Positions 1 through 8,005 of a stretch of DNA of 64,000 nt are shown piece by piece. How positions within the stretch are numbered: position 1 is the first letter of the stretch; every line of letters starts with the position of its first letter. Location of the stretch: assembly GCF_021650705.1 (NCBI RefSeq), contig NZ_CP087138.1:1116001-1180000 (forward strand), read 5' to 3'. Under the pieces are notes generated by a model. The model was given only the letters and a program-made list of their open reading frames with translations. It was not told the DNA's origin and ran no database searches. A program made the position numbers and the translations under genes. Source of the stretch: Pseudomonas sp. KNUC1026. GTDB lineage: Bacteria > Pseudomonadota > Gammaproteobacteria > Pseudomonadales > Pseudomonadaceae.

Positions 1-232
1 AAGTGCCCAGCAGCGCGCAGCCGCCGAAGGCGAAGATCACCAGGTTGGTGTGCAGCGGGCGCAGGCGGCCGAAGCTGGTCCAGCCCAGGTCGAAGTTCAG
101 CTGCGGCCACACCAGTTGCGCGGCGATGAAAACCCCCACCGACATGCCGACGATGCCCCACACCACGGTCATCACGGCGAACTGGCGCACCACGTGGTAG
201 TTGTAGGCCGGGGGCGGGGAAGCGGGGTGCAT
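1..232 (-). CDS. ccoN: cbb3-type cytochrome c oxidase subunit I, N-terminal part (runs off left edge)
   Basis: Reading leftward from an ATG at 232 gives 77 residues with no stop before the window edge. The segment contains [48 protein letters not shown], the characteristic N-terminus and first two membrane helices of CcoN. The HTN histidine region is the usual haem ligand area of this subunit. CcoN is the catalytic haem-copper subunit of the high-affinity terminal oxidase in the inner membrane. Only the beginning of the gene is present, so copy number (ccoN1 or ccoN2) cannot be decided, and I see no clear ANR box in the 116 bases before it. Confidence 0.93.
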   Translation of the reverse strand, partial: MHPASPPPAYNYHVVRQFAVMTVVWGIVGMSVGVFIAAQLVWPQLNFDLGWTSFGRLRPLHTNLVIFAFGGCALLGT

Positions 233-294
233 GCAAAGGGTCCAGGGGCAGCGGGCGGCCAGCAGTATGGGTAATGCGCCAGGGGGTGCAACCT

Positions 295-307
295 GCCTGA
301 ATCAGGC
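295..307. promoter_or_regulatory. Small perfect palindrome between divergent ccoN and hydrolase
   Basis: GCCTGA-A-TCAGGC is a perfect inverted repeat centred at 301 in the short space between the divergent ccoN and hydrolase starts. It could be an operator; no known regulator was recognised. Confidence 0.25.
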
Positions 308-348
308 TTTCATGTTATAAACCGGCCCCCTTGGCAGAGGAATGACGA

Positions 349-1002
349 ATGAGCAGCGCCTGGATTGAACGCGTGCACGACAACGGCTGGCTGTGGGATG
401 CGCCACCGCAGGAGGCCAGCGCCTGCCTGATCCTCGCCCATGGCGCCGGCGCGCCGATGGACAGCCCGTTCATGAACGCCATGGCGCAGAACCTCGCAGG
501 CCTGGGCATCGCGGTGCTGCGCTTCGAATTCGACTACATGGCCCAGCGCCGGATCAGCGGCGGCAAGCGCCCGCCCAACGCGCAAAAGCAGTTGCTGGAG
601 AAATGGCGTGAAGTCCATGCCCTGGTGCGCACACAGGTGAGTGGGCCACTGGCGATCGGCGGCAAGTCGATGGGCGGGCGCATGGCGAGCCTGGTGGCTG
701 ATGAGCTGGAAGCTGACGCGCTGGTGTGCCTGGGTTATCCGTTCTATGCCGCGGGCAAACCGGAGAAACCACGCATCGAGCACCTGGCGGCATTGCGCAC
801 CCCCACCCTGATCGTGCAGGGCGAGCGCGACGCGCTGGGTAACCGCGAAACGGTGGCCGGTTACACCTTGGCGCCGAGCATCGAGGTGCACTGGCTGGCC
901 GCCGCCGATCACGACCTCAAGCCGCTCAAAAGCAGCGGCATCAGCCACGCCGAGCACCTGCTCAGCGCGGCCGACCGGGTGGCAGCGTTCGTCAGCGGTT
1001 GA
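349..1002 (+). CDS. Alpha/beta-fold hydrolase, KANL3/Tex30-like
   Basis: A 217-residue protein of the small bacterial alpha/beta hydrolase group related to the Tex30/KANL3 family. The nucleophile elbow GKSMGGR places the catalytic serine near residue 107. A plausible acid is Asp161 in GERDALG and the base His188 in AADHDLK, so the triad looks complete. [12 protein letters not shown] near residue 31 fits the oxyanion-hole strand-loop. No signal peptide is seen, so it is probably cytosolic. The ATG lies 8 bases after an AGAGGAA Shine-Dalgarno. The 3' end overlaps the convergent chemoreceptor gene by 11 bases. Substrate unknown. Confidence 0.85.
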   Translation: MSSAWIERVHDNGWLWDAPPQEASACLILAHGAGAPMDSPFMNAMAQNLAGLGIAVLRFEFDYMAQRRISGGKRPPNAQKQLLEKWREVHALVRTQVSGPLAIGGKSMGGRMASLVADELEADALVCLGYPFYAAGKPEKPRIEHLAALRTPTLIVQGERDALGNRETVAGYTLAPSIEVHWLAAADHDLKPLKSSGISHAEHLLSAADRVAAFVSG

Positions 1003-2557
1003 AGCGCTCGACCAGCGCGTACTGAGTGGCGGCGGTTCGAGTCAGTGCCTGGCTCAGTTCGGCGCTGCTCATGGCCTGGCCAGTGGTTTCGTCGGCCAGC
1101 GCGGCGATGGTGCTGATGTTGCGGCTCACCTCGTCGGCCACCGAGCTTTGCTCCTCGGTGGCGGCGGCGATCTGCGTAGTCATCTCGGTGATGTTGGCCA
1201 CCGCTTCGCTGATGCCCACCAGCGCCTGGTCGGCTTCCAGCACACGCGCCACGCCTTCTTCAGCCTGGCGGCGGCCGGCGTCCATGGTCTGTACCGCCTC
1301 ATTGGCCGATTGCTGCAGGCGCGCGATCAGGCCGTGGATCTGCCCGGTCGACTCGCTGGTGCGCTGCGCCAGTTGGCGGACTTCATCAGCCACTACGGCA
1401 AACCCGCGGCCCATTTCCCCGGCCCGCGCTGCCTCGATGGCTGCGTTGAGCGCCAGCAGGTTGGTCTGGTCGGCGATGCCCTTGATCACATCCACCACGC
1501 CGCCGATCTCGTCGCTGTCGCGGGCCAGTTGCGTGACGGTTTCACCGGTGGTACCCACCGCGGCAGAGAGCCGCTGGATCGCTTCGCGGGTGTCATTGGC
1601 GATCAGCCGGCCTTCGCCGGTCAGGCGGTTGGCGCGCTGGGTCGCGTCGGCGGTGCGTTGTACGTGGTTGGCCACTTCCTGGGTGGTGGCAGCCATCTGG
1701 TTGACGGCGGTGGCCACTTGGTCGGTCTCAAGCTTCTGCCGCTCCAGGCCCTGGGCGCTGTCGTGGGCCAGCACGTCGGCCTGGCGAGCCTGGCCGTTCA
1801 GGTGTTCGGCGGTGTCCTGCAAGCGCGTGAGGCAGGTACGCAGGTGTGCCTGCTGGCTGAGCATCGCCAGTTCCAGGCGGCCTTCAAGGCCAGCGTGGTC
1901 GGTGTAGAGGCGGGCGATCAGCGGGTCGACGTTGGCCTCGCCTGCAGCGTCGATCAAGCGTGCCAAACGCGCGCGTTGCAGTTGCGCTACCCACAACCCG
2001 GCGGGCACTGAAAGCAGCGCAGCTGCGGCCATGCCCCAGGCGCTGCCCAGCCACAGGCCCAACCCGCAGGCGGCCTGGCTCAAGGCGATGAAGGGCAGCC
2101 AGCCCACTGCACCGCTGGCCCAGCGCTGGCGGCTGGAGTGCACCGATTTGCCGGCGTTGATGCGCGCGTACAGCGCTTGCGCGCGGCGTATCTGGTCGGC
2201 GTCGGGTTTGACCCGCACCGATTCGTAACCCACCACCTGGCTGTTTTCCAGGATCGGGGTGACGTAGGCGTTCACCCAGTAGTGGTCGCCGCTTTTGCAG
2301 CGGTTCTTGACGATGCCCATCCACGGCTTGCCGGCCTTGAGGGTTTCCCACATATGGCCGAACACCGCTGCCGGCACATCCGGGTGGCGAACGACGTTAT
2401 GCGCAGCACCGAGCAGCTCCTGGCGGGCGAACCCGCTGATCTCCACGAAGGCTTCGTTGCAATAGGTGATGTTGCCGCGGGTGTCGGTGGTGGAAATCAA
2501 CCGCTGGTGGGCGGGGAAGGTGCGTTCGCGTTCGGTGATGGGCTGGTTGTTACGCAT
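992..2557 (-). CDS. aer: PAS-domain methyl-accepting chemotaxis protein, Aer-like
   Basis: About 521 residues from the ATG at 2557, where the protein begins [15 protein letters not shown], the usual start of pseudomonad Aer-type receptors. An N-terminal PAS domain (about residues 15-115, with [14 protein letters not shown] and [20 protein letters not shown]) is followed by a hydrophobic segment (about 150-190) and a cytoplasmic signalling domain whose hairpin tip reads [20 protein letters not shown]. In this family the PAS domain holds FAD and senses redox or energy state and signals to CheA/CheW. There is no periplasmic sensor domain, consistent with an internal energy-taxis role. Longer in-frame extension to 2626 is possible but lacks the conserved start. 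Confidence 0.9.
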   Translation of the reverse strand: MRNNQPITERERTFPAHQRLISTTDTRGNITYCNEAFVEISGFARQELLGAAHNVVRHPDVPAAVFGHMWETLKAGKPWMGIVKNRCKSGDHYWVNAYVTPILENSQVVGYESVRVKPDADQIRRAQALYARINAGKSVHSSRQRWASGAVGWLPFIALSQAACGLGLWLGSAWGMAAAALLSVPAGLWVAQLQRARLARLIDAAGEANVDPLIARLYTDHAGLEGRLELAMLSQQAHLRTCLTRLQDTAEHLNGQARQADVLAHDSAQGLERQKLETDQVATAVNQMAATTQEVANHVQRTADATQRANRLTGEGRLIANDTREAIQRLSAAVGTTGETVTQLARDSDEIGGVVDVIKGIADQTNLLALNAAIEAARAGEMGRGFAVVADEVRQLAQRTSESTGQIHGLIARLQQSANEAVQTMDAGRRQAEEGVARVLEADQALVGISEAVANITEMTTQIAAATEEQSSVADEVSRNISTIAALADETTGQAMSSAELSQALTRTAATQYALVERFNR

Positions 2558-2616
2558 GGCAGATCCGCTTGCAAGGTGACTTGTGCGGGTATCGGCGGGC
2601 GCGTGTGAAACTGTAA

Positions 2617-2654
2617 TAAAAGGCAAGGCCCTGGATGGGGGCCAGGGCCTTGCC
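2617..2654 (-). terminator. Rho-independent terminator of the porin gene
   Basis: A 13-bp perfect stem (2622-2634 with 2642-2654, GGCAAGGCCCTGG) and 7-base loop, followed on the minus strand by TTTTATTACAG. It lies 33 bases beyond the porin stop codon. Confidence 0.85.
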
Positions 2655-2686
2655 GGTACTGCTCGGGGTTGCTGAGCCTTGAGCGA

Positions 2687-4012
2687 TCAGAACTTCGCTT
2701 CGAGGTCGACCTGCAGGGTGTTGACGTTCAGGTCGTTGTCGGCGCGCTGGGTGGAGCTGGCAGGCAGCGAGTCGGTTTCGGCGAGGAAGTAGGTCACGCC
2801 CAGGCCGAAGTTCTTGCTGATGTCGTAGCCCACTTTCAGCTTGTGGCCGCGCGAGCCGGTGAAGCCGTTGGCGAAGTCCGAGTCGGTGAAGCCGCCGACG
2901 ACTGCGTTACGCTGCACGTCGCGGTAGTTGTAGTCCAGTGACCAGTCGCCCAGCCTGGTCTTGGTACCGGCCAGCCAGCCGGTGTCCTGGTCGCTGTTGG
3001 TGGCCTGGTTGTTCACGTACTGGCCGTAGAACGCCAGCGGGATCGGCAGGTTTTTCAGGTCGACCTGGCCAAAGGCTTCGTAGAGGCGGAAGTCGTTGGT
3101 GGTGTTGCCGTTACGCGAGATCGTGCCGCTGCCGATCGGGTCCTTGTCGTCGTTCTTGAAGGCGTACACGCTGCCGCCCAAGGTCACTTTCAGCGCGCTG
3201 CCCAGGTCGAAGCGAGTACCCAGCTGGCCGCTGAACATCGACAGGTCGTGCTTGTACTGATAACCCTCTCCGTCGACGTTGTCCTTGAGGTTGAAGTAAC
3301 CGGTGCTGCCGAACAGCTCAACGCCCTGGCCAACGGCCACTTTATAGGTGGCGGCGGCGCCTTCGGGGTTCAGGTCGCCGTCCCAGATGATGTCACCCAT
3401 GCTCACCCACGGCTGGGCCATCTTGCCGCCGATCAGGTGCAGGTTGGGCAGGGCGTTGGGGTGCCAGTCCAGGTAGGCCTGGTCGACCCACAGTTGCTTC
3501 TTGGCGAACGCGGTGGTGCCGTCGGCGTTCAGGTCCTGGTTGGTGGAGCGGCCATCGGAGCTGCTGCCGGTGGCGACGCGGATGCCGCCGTCGACTTCCG
3601 GGTTGATCTGGCTGTACACACCGAAGCGGGCACGCACGCGCTCGCGGTCGGCGCTGCGGCTGTTGTCCAGGCGGTTGCCCTGGCTGCGAACGTCTTCGTA
3701 ACGCACGCGCAGGTCGCCCTTGATCTGGGTCTTGGAGGCCCAGGCCACTTTCTGTTCGAAGGAGGAGAGCTCGTCTTTCTTGGCCTTGACGTCGGCGATG
3801 GCCTGGGCCTGGGCGGCGTCAGCCTGTTGCTTGGCCTGGGTTTCCTTGGTCAGTTCGGCCGACAGTTCGCTGTACTGAGCGGCGCTGATCGAACCGTTGG
3901 CGCGCAGCATATCGAGCAGCTTGGCGTCGACGGCGGCACTGGCCGGAGCGCTCAGGGCCATCAACAGGCCCGTGCAGAGGGTGGCTCCGGTAAGTGTGGA
4001 AACGACACGCAT
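2687..4012 (-). CDS. Putative outer-membrane porin (Porin_5-like)
   Basis: 441 residues from an ATG at 4012 preceded by AGGGAGAACCTT. A signal peptide (MRVVSTLTG..., hydrophobic core, cleavage near APASAA, residue 27) is followed by a short coiled coil rich in K, Q and A (about 45-85) and then a long alternating beta-rich region with many aromatic residues. The last residues LNVNTLQVDLEAKF end in phenylalanine, as expected for an outer-membrane barrel recognised by the BAM machinery. The layout matches the putative porin family (Porin_5) of pseudomonads. The coiled coil may mediate trimerisation or envelope anchoring. The transported solute is unknown. A strong terminator follows the gene, so it is probably monocistronic. 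Confidence 0.85.
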   Translation of the reverse strand: MRVVSTLTGATLCTGLLMALSAPASAAVDAKLLDMLRANGSISAAQYSELSAELTKETQAKQQADAAQAQAIADVKAKKDELSSFEQKVAWASKTQIKGDLRVRYEDVRSQGNRLDNSRSADRERVRARFGVYSQINPEVDGGIRVATGSSSDGRSTNQDLNADGTTAFAKKQLWVDQAYLDWHPNALPNLHLIGGKMAQPWVSMGDIIWDGDLNPEGAAATYKVAVGQGVELFGSTGYFNLKDNVDGEGYQYKHDLSMFSGQLGTRFDLGSALKVTLGGSVYAFKNDDKDPIGSGTISRNGNTTNDFRLYEAFGQVDLKNLPIPLAFYGQYVNNQATNSDQDTGWLAGTKTRLGDWSLDYNYRDVQRNAVVGGFTDSDFANGFTGSRGHKLKVGYDISKNFGLGVTYFLAETDSLPASSTQRADNDLNVNTLQVDLEAKF

Positions 4013-4321
4013 AAGGTTCTCCCTATCGAAAAATGAGGAGGCGACAGCCACCCCGAATACGGTGCGTTTTCGCCGCGAACCTTTTGCTCAAAGGGCTGTC
4101 TGGCCGGCGAAAAACTGGCGCAAGTATTGCGAGGGGTAATGACAGAATGATGGCTCGCACATGTCATCTATATGACTGTTTGTCGCTGAAATGTCGCAGG
4201 CCAGAGCCTTCCCGGCGTGTATGTGAAAAAAATGTCGATGAATTTTCGCGGTTTGTGAAAGCTTCGCTATCCCGAAGGGGTTTTGGGATACTGCGCAGAA
4301 CTTCCCCGCCCGGAGGGTGTG
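4013..4321. other. 309-bp divergent intergenic region
   Basis: Contains the promoters of the leftward porin and the rightward acyltransferase. The half nearer the acyltransferase is AT-rich, and an inverted repeat TATCCC...GGGATA (about 4269-4290) lies shortly before the acyltransferase ribosome-binding site. No recognisable operator or RNA gene was found. Confidence 0.4.
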
Positions 4322-5454
4322 ATGCCCGTTCAAGTGCTCGACTCGTTGGAGCAGATCAGCGCGCAGCGTTGGGATGCCTTGCTGCCTCGCCAGCAGCCTT
4401 TTCTGCGCCATGGCTTTCTGAGCGCGCTCGAAGCCAGCGGCAGCCTGGGGGCCGGCAGCGGCTGGCGGGCCGAGCACTTGCTATTGGAAGAAGGCGGCCA
4501 GTTGCTGGCAGCGTTGCCGGCCTATCGAAAGTGGCACAGCTACGGCGAATACGTGTTCGACCACGGCTGGGCCGACGCTTGCCGGCGCGCGGGCATCGCC
4601 TACTACCCAAATTGCTCGCGGCAGTGCCGTTCAGCCCGGTCACCGGCCCCCGGGTGCTGGCGGCGAGCGCGGATGCAGCACGCCGCCTGGTCGAGGCATT
4701 GCCGCAGCATATCGAGGTGCAGGGGCTCTCCAGCGCCCACGTCAACTTCACCGAGCCCGACCTGGACGCGCTGATGGTGAGCCAACCTGGCTGGCTTGAG
4801 CGTTGGGGGTGCCAGTACCACTGGCACAACCGCAGCTACCGGGACTTTCAGGACTTTCTCGACAGCCTCAGCTCGCGCAAGCGCAAGCAGATGCGCAAGG
4901 AGCGTGAACAGGTCGCCGGGCAGGGCATCAGTTTCGAATGGCGCAGCGCCGAGCAGATGAGCGAGGCGGCCTGGGATTTCGTCTACGCCTGCTACGCCAA
5001 CACTTATCAGGTGCGCGGCCAGGCGCCTTACCTGACCCGCGCATTCTTCAGCCTGCTCGCCGAGCGCCTGCCCGAGGCGATCCGCGTGGTGCTGGCGCAC
5101 CAGCACGGGCGGCCGGTGGCCATGGCCTTCAGCCTGGTAGGCGAGGGTTGCCTGTACGGGCGCTACTGGGGCTGCCTGGCCGAGTTCGACCGGCTGCATT
5201 TCGAAACCTGCTTTTACCAGGGCATGGAGTACGCCATCGAGCAGGGGCTGGGGCAGTTCGATGCCGGTGCTCAAGGGGAGCACAAGTTGATCCGGGGTTT
5301 CGAACCGACGATCACGCGCTCCTGGCATTACCTGGTGCACCCCGGGCTGCACAACGCGGTGGCGGAGTTTCTGGAACAGGAAAGGGCAGGGGTGGCGGCC
5401 TATGCCGAGCAGGCGCGGGAGGCGTTGCCGTATCGGTGCACCGCGCCCGGCTAG
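4322..5454 (+). CDS. GNAT-fold N-acyltransferase, DUF482/FemAB-like (frame broken near 4608)
   Basis: About 377 residues when one lost base is allowed for. The first frame starts at the ATG at 4322 (MPVQVLDSLEQ, with GGAGGG just upstream) and runs to AYYP; the protein continues in the next frame as KLLAAVPFSPVTGPR. The break falls in a short C run (tactacccaaa), consistent with a missing C. The second half carries the family hallmarks SSRKRKQMRKEREQV, CYANTYQVRGQAPYLT, YGRYWGC and FDAGAQGEHKLIRGFEP of the COG3146 family (often named peptidoglycan biosynthesis protein, related in fold to FemAB/GNAT aminoacyl transferases). The acceptor is unknown. Confidence 0.8.
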
Positions 5455-5457
5455 CCG

Positions 5458-5504
5458 GCCTCCCACCAAGGCTCGTGGCGGCTCGCCGCGCGACGCGCAC
5501 CATC
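5458..5504. repeat. REP-like repeat, left of fic
   Basis: GCCTCCCACCAAGG followed by a GGCTCGCCGCGCGAC core and CACCATC. An imperfect direct copy lies at 6899-6950 on the other side of the fic gene. Both belong to the REP family seen elsewhere in the window (14.9, 47.1, 56.6 and 57.5 kb). Confidence 0.6.
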
Positions 5505-5628
5505 GCTCGGCTCTATATAGCGTTCGAAACGGTGGTAGATTACCGGCAATCGAACCGGCAAAATTATTTTCCGAAAATTGGAATAAGCCTTTTTCTATAG
5601 GGCTTGGTGCAAGGTGGTAGACCGGCAA

Positions 5629-6819
5629 ATGTCATTCACCCCATATATTTCTCAAGAAAAAGCCCCCGAGGCGTTGCAGGACCAGATCGTTAAGGTCATG
5701 CGCCTGGATGCCGAACTCCACGGCAAAATCCCGCGCCCGCTGCGTGTGCCGATGGCCAATCTGCTGCGCGTGGTCAACTCGTACTACAGCAACAAGATTG
5801 AGGGTAACTCAACGTTACCGGCGGACATCTTGCGTGCGGAACAGGTTGCAGGCGGATCTCAGGCGGTCAAAGCCAGCAAGGACTTCCTAGAGATAAAGCG
5901 TCACATCGAGGCACAACGCCGCCTGACCGACGACCCGATCAACCCGGTCGAGGTCTGTACTCGGGATACCATCTTGCGCCTGCATCGGGAGTTCTACGCC
6001 GGTGTGCCAGACGAGATGCTGGATATCCAGATGAACGAACAGGGTGACGTCGTTCGAATGGTTCCAGGCGTATTCCGTGAGTACGGCGTCAAGGTTGGCC
6101 AACACATCGCTCCGACCGCTGAGCAGGTGCACGCCTGTCTTGGCCAATTCGAGCGTGTTTACCGACTGGACTGGATTCACGGCCTGTCGCGCTTCCTCGC
6201 GGCTGCTGCTGCACACCATAGGCTGATGTGGATCCACCCCTTCATGGACGGAAACGGCCGTACTGGGCGACTGTTCACTGACCAATATCTGAAGGCCGCC
6301 GGTTTTGGCGGCTATGGCCTGTGGTCGATGAGCCGTGGCTTCGCCCGAAACACCGACATGTATTACGACATGCTCAAGGCAGCCGACCACCCTCGCAAAG
6401 GCGACCAGGACGGCCGCGGCATCTTGTCGGATAGCGGTCTGATGCGCTGGACTCAGTACTTTACCGACACGGCGCTGGACCAGGTTCAGTACTTCAGCGC
6501 TCAGCTTGATCCGGAGAAGCTGGGGGAGCGGATCGATGTGTACTTCGAGATGCGCAGTCGTGGTGCGCTTTCAGACAGCAAGGGCAATCCACTGCCAGAG
6601 CTCCGGATCGAAGCCAGGGATGTCTACAAAACTTTGCTCCATATGGGTGACCAGCCACGAGCCGAGCTGCAGGCCAGCCTTGGCGTTGGGGAACGCGCCA
6701 CCCGTGGCCTGTTGAGCCAGATGGCAAAAGAGGGCTTGATCACCCTCGACGGACGCAAACCGGTATCCCTGAACCTTTCGCGGCATTCGATCGAATTCCT
6801 GTTCCCCTACCTCTGGTAG
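5629..6819 (+). CDS. Fic family protein (putative AMP-transferase)
   Basis: 396 residues from the ATG at 5629, preceded by AAGGTGG; a GTG at 5614 in the same frame is an alternative. The Fic core motif HPFMDGNGRTGR (about residue 203) is intact and supplies the catalytic histidine. An N-terminal S-N-K-I-E-G-N segment (about residue 57) matches the (S/T)xxxE(G/N) inhibitory helix of class II Fic enzymes, which keeps the enzyme self-inhibited. A C-terminal winged-helix-like region (about 325-385) follows, typical of the Fic-DOC-wHTH architecture. Family members transfer AMP from ATP to target proteins. The gene is flanked by two similar REP-like repeats and its upstream 90 bases are AT-rich, so local insertion is possible. 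No antitoxin gene is adjacent. Confidence 0.9.
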   Translation: MSFTPYISQEKAPEALQDQIVKVMRLDAELHGKIPRPLRVPMANLLRVVNSYYSNKIEGNSTLPADILRAEQVAGGSQAVKASKDFLEIKRHIEAQRRLTDDPINPVEVCTRDTILRLHREFYAGVPDEMLDIQMNEQGDVVRMVPGVFREYGVKVGQHIAPTAEQVHACLGQFERVYRLDWIHGLSRFLAAAAAHHRLMWIHPFMDGNGRTGRLFTDQYLKAAGFGGYGLWSMSRGFARNTDMYYDMLKAADHPRKGDQDGRGILSDSGLMRWTQYFTDTALDQVQYFSAQLDPEKLGERIDVYFEMRSRGALSDSKGNPLPELRIEARDVYKTLLHMGDQPRAELQASLGVGERATRGLLSQMAKEGLITLDGRKPVSLNLSRHSIEFLFPYLW

Positions 6820-6898
6820 GGGAGCTGGAGCACCATTGGAATGACTGGAAAATACCGACCGTAACAAGACTGATCATCGAGTAGCTGAACGCATTCCA

Positions 6899-6950
6899 GC
6901 CTCCCACCAAGATCAAACCATGGGCAGCTTGCCGCGCGACCCCCACCATC
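6899..6950. repeat. REP-like repeat, right of fic
   Basis: GCCTCCCACCAAGA, then CAGCTTGCCGCGCGAC and CACCATC. It is an imperfect direct repeat of 5458-5504 and lies just past the 3' end of the HlyD-family gene on the minus strand. Confidence 0.6.
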
Positions 6951-6958
6951 ACCAGCGC

Positions 6959-8005
6959 TCAGATATCCCACCCAAACACATGAAACCGCTCACCCGCAAA
7001 GCGCACCTTCACCGGCAGCGAATCGATCCGCCACGCCTCAGCCAGCGGGGTATCGAACTGCGCCGCCACCAGCAACCCCCGAGTGGGGCTGGAGAAGGGC
7101 TGGCGCAGGTCGGTGGGCAGCGGGTTGGCGCTTTCGGCGGGGCTGATCACCGTGGCCTGGGCCCAACCGCCATCGGGCAGTTGCACTTCGAGCTTCGAGC
7201 CGGGCGCCGAGTGCTCCACATCCTTGGGGTCTAGGTAGATCCACAGCTGTGCCGGGCCTGCTTTCTCCACCCGCAGCAGCGGCGTACCGGGGCCGACGTT
7301 CTCGCCCTCGGCGGCAACCACCTCGGCCACTCGGCCTGCGTACGGTGCACTCACGTTCAGGTTCGCCATCTGCCCTTGCAGCCATTGCCGTTCGGCCGCT
7401 TGCTGCTGGGCGTAGCGCGCCGCTTCCGAGGCGCCGGCGCCGCCGAACTGGCTGCGCTGGAAGTCCAGCAACTCGGCACGGCGGCGGTCCAGCGCGTTCT
7501 GCGCATCGACCAGCTCGCCACGGGTGGCGGCACTGGCGTTGAACATCCGCTGCACGTAGGCCACCCGTTGCTGAGCGCGGCTGACCAGGCTCTGCAGGTT
7601 GGCCTGGGCGCGCGCATCGAGTGCAGCCAGGTCGCCCGTGGCGGCCGGTGCCTGCTCGCTGCCCTGCAGAATTGCCAGGCGCAGGTCCCACTCCGGGTTA
7701 TCCAGCTTCAGCAGTGGCTGGCCGGCCTGCACGTGGTCGCCGGCCTTGACCTGGATCGCCTGGATGCGCCCCGCCTGGCGCGCACGCACCTCCAGCACGT
7801 CCAGCCTCACCAGTGCCGGCGCCTCGATGCGGATCAGCGCCAGCCCATAGTTGCCCGCCAGCCACAGCGCTGGCAGCAGGATGAGGAACAGGATGAAGTA
7901 CCAGCGCAGGCGAAAGGCCAGGCGCTTGCCCGGCGCGTACAGCACCTGAATGCCGGAGTCCTGGGTCGGGTGCTGCTCTTTGGCACTGTTGAAACGTATC
8001 TTCAT
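6959..8005 (-). CDS. HlyD-family periplasmic adaptor (membrane fusion protein)
   Basis: 348 residues: a short cytosolic N-terminus, one transmembrane helix (about 35-57, WYFILFLILLPALWLAG), a biotinyl-lipoyl half (RQAGRIQAIQVKAGDHVQAGQPLLKLD), a long helical hairpin (about 115-205, rich in A, Q, R), the second lipoyl half (SAPYAGRVAEVVAAEGENV) and a beta-barrel tail. Such adaptors bridge an inner-membrane machine to an outer-membrane channel. Its ATG overlaps the stop codon of the TolC-like gene (ATGA), so the two are translationally coupled. The neighbours (glycosyltransferase, TolC-like protein) suggest polysaccharide export, by analogy with Alg44-like adaptors; no PilZ domain is present. 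Confidence 0.88.
   Translation of the reverse strand: MKIRFNSAKEQHPTQDSGIQVLYAPGKRLAFRLRWYFILFLILLPALWLAGNYGLALIRIEAPALVRLDVLEVRARQAGRIQAIQVKAGDHVQAGQPLLKLDNPEWDLRLAILQGSEQAPAATGDLAALDARAQANLQSLVSRAQQRVAYVQRMFNASAATRGELVDAQNALDRRRAELLDFQRSQFGGAGASEAARYAQQQAAERQWLQGQMANLNVSAPYAGRVAEVVAAEGENVGPGTPLLRVEKAGPAQLWIYLDPKDVEHSAPGSKLEVQLPDGGWAQATVISPAESANPLPTDLRQPFSSPTRGLLVAAQFDTPLAEAWRIDSLPVKVRFAGERFHVFGWDI

Noticed and set aside
233..348. ANR box expected upstream of ccoN
   Set aside because: No TTGAT-N4-ATCAA sequence found in the visible upstream bases; it may be absent or degenerate.
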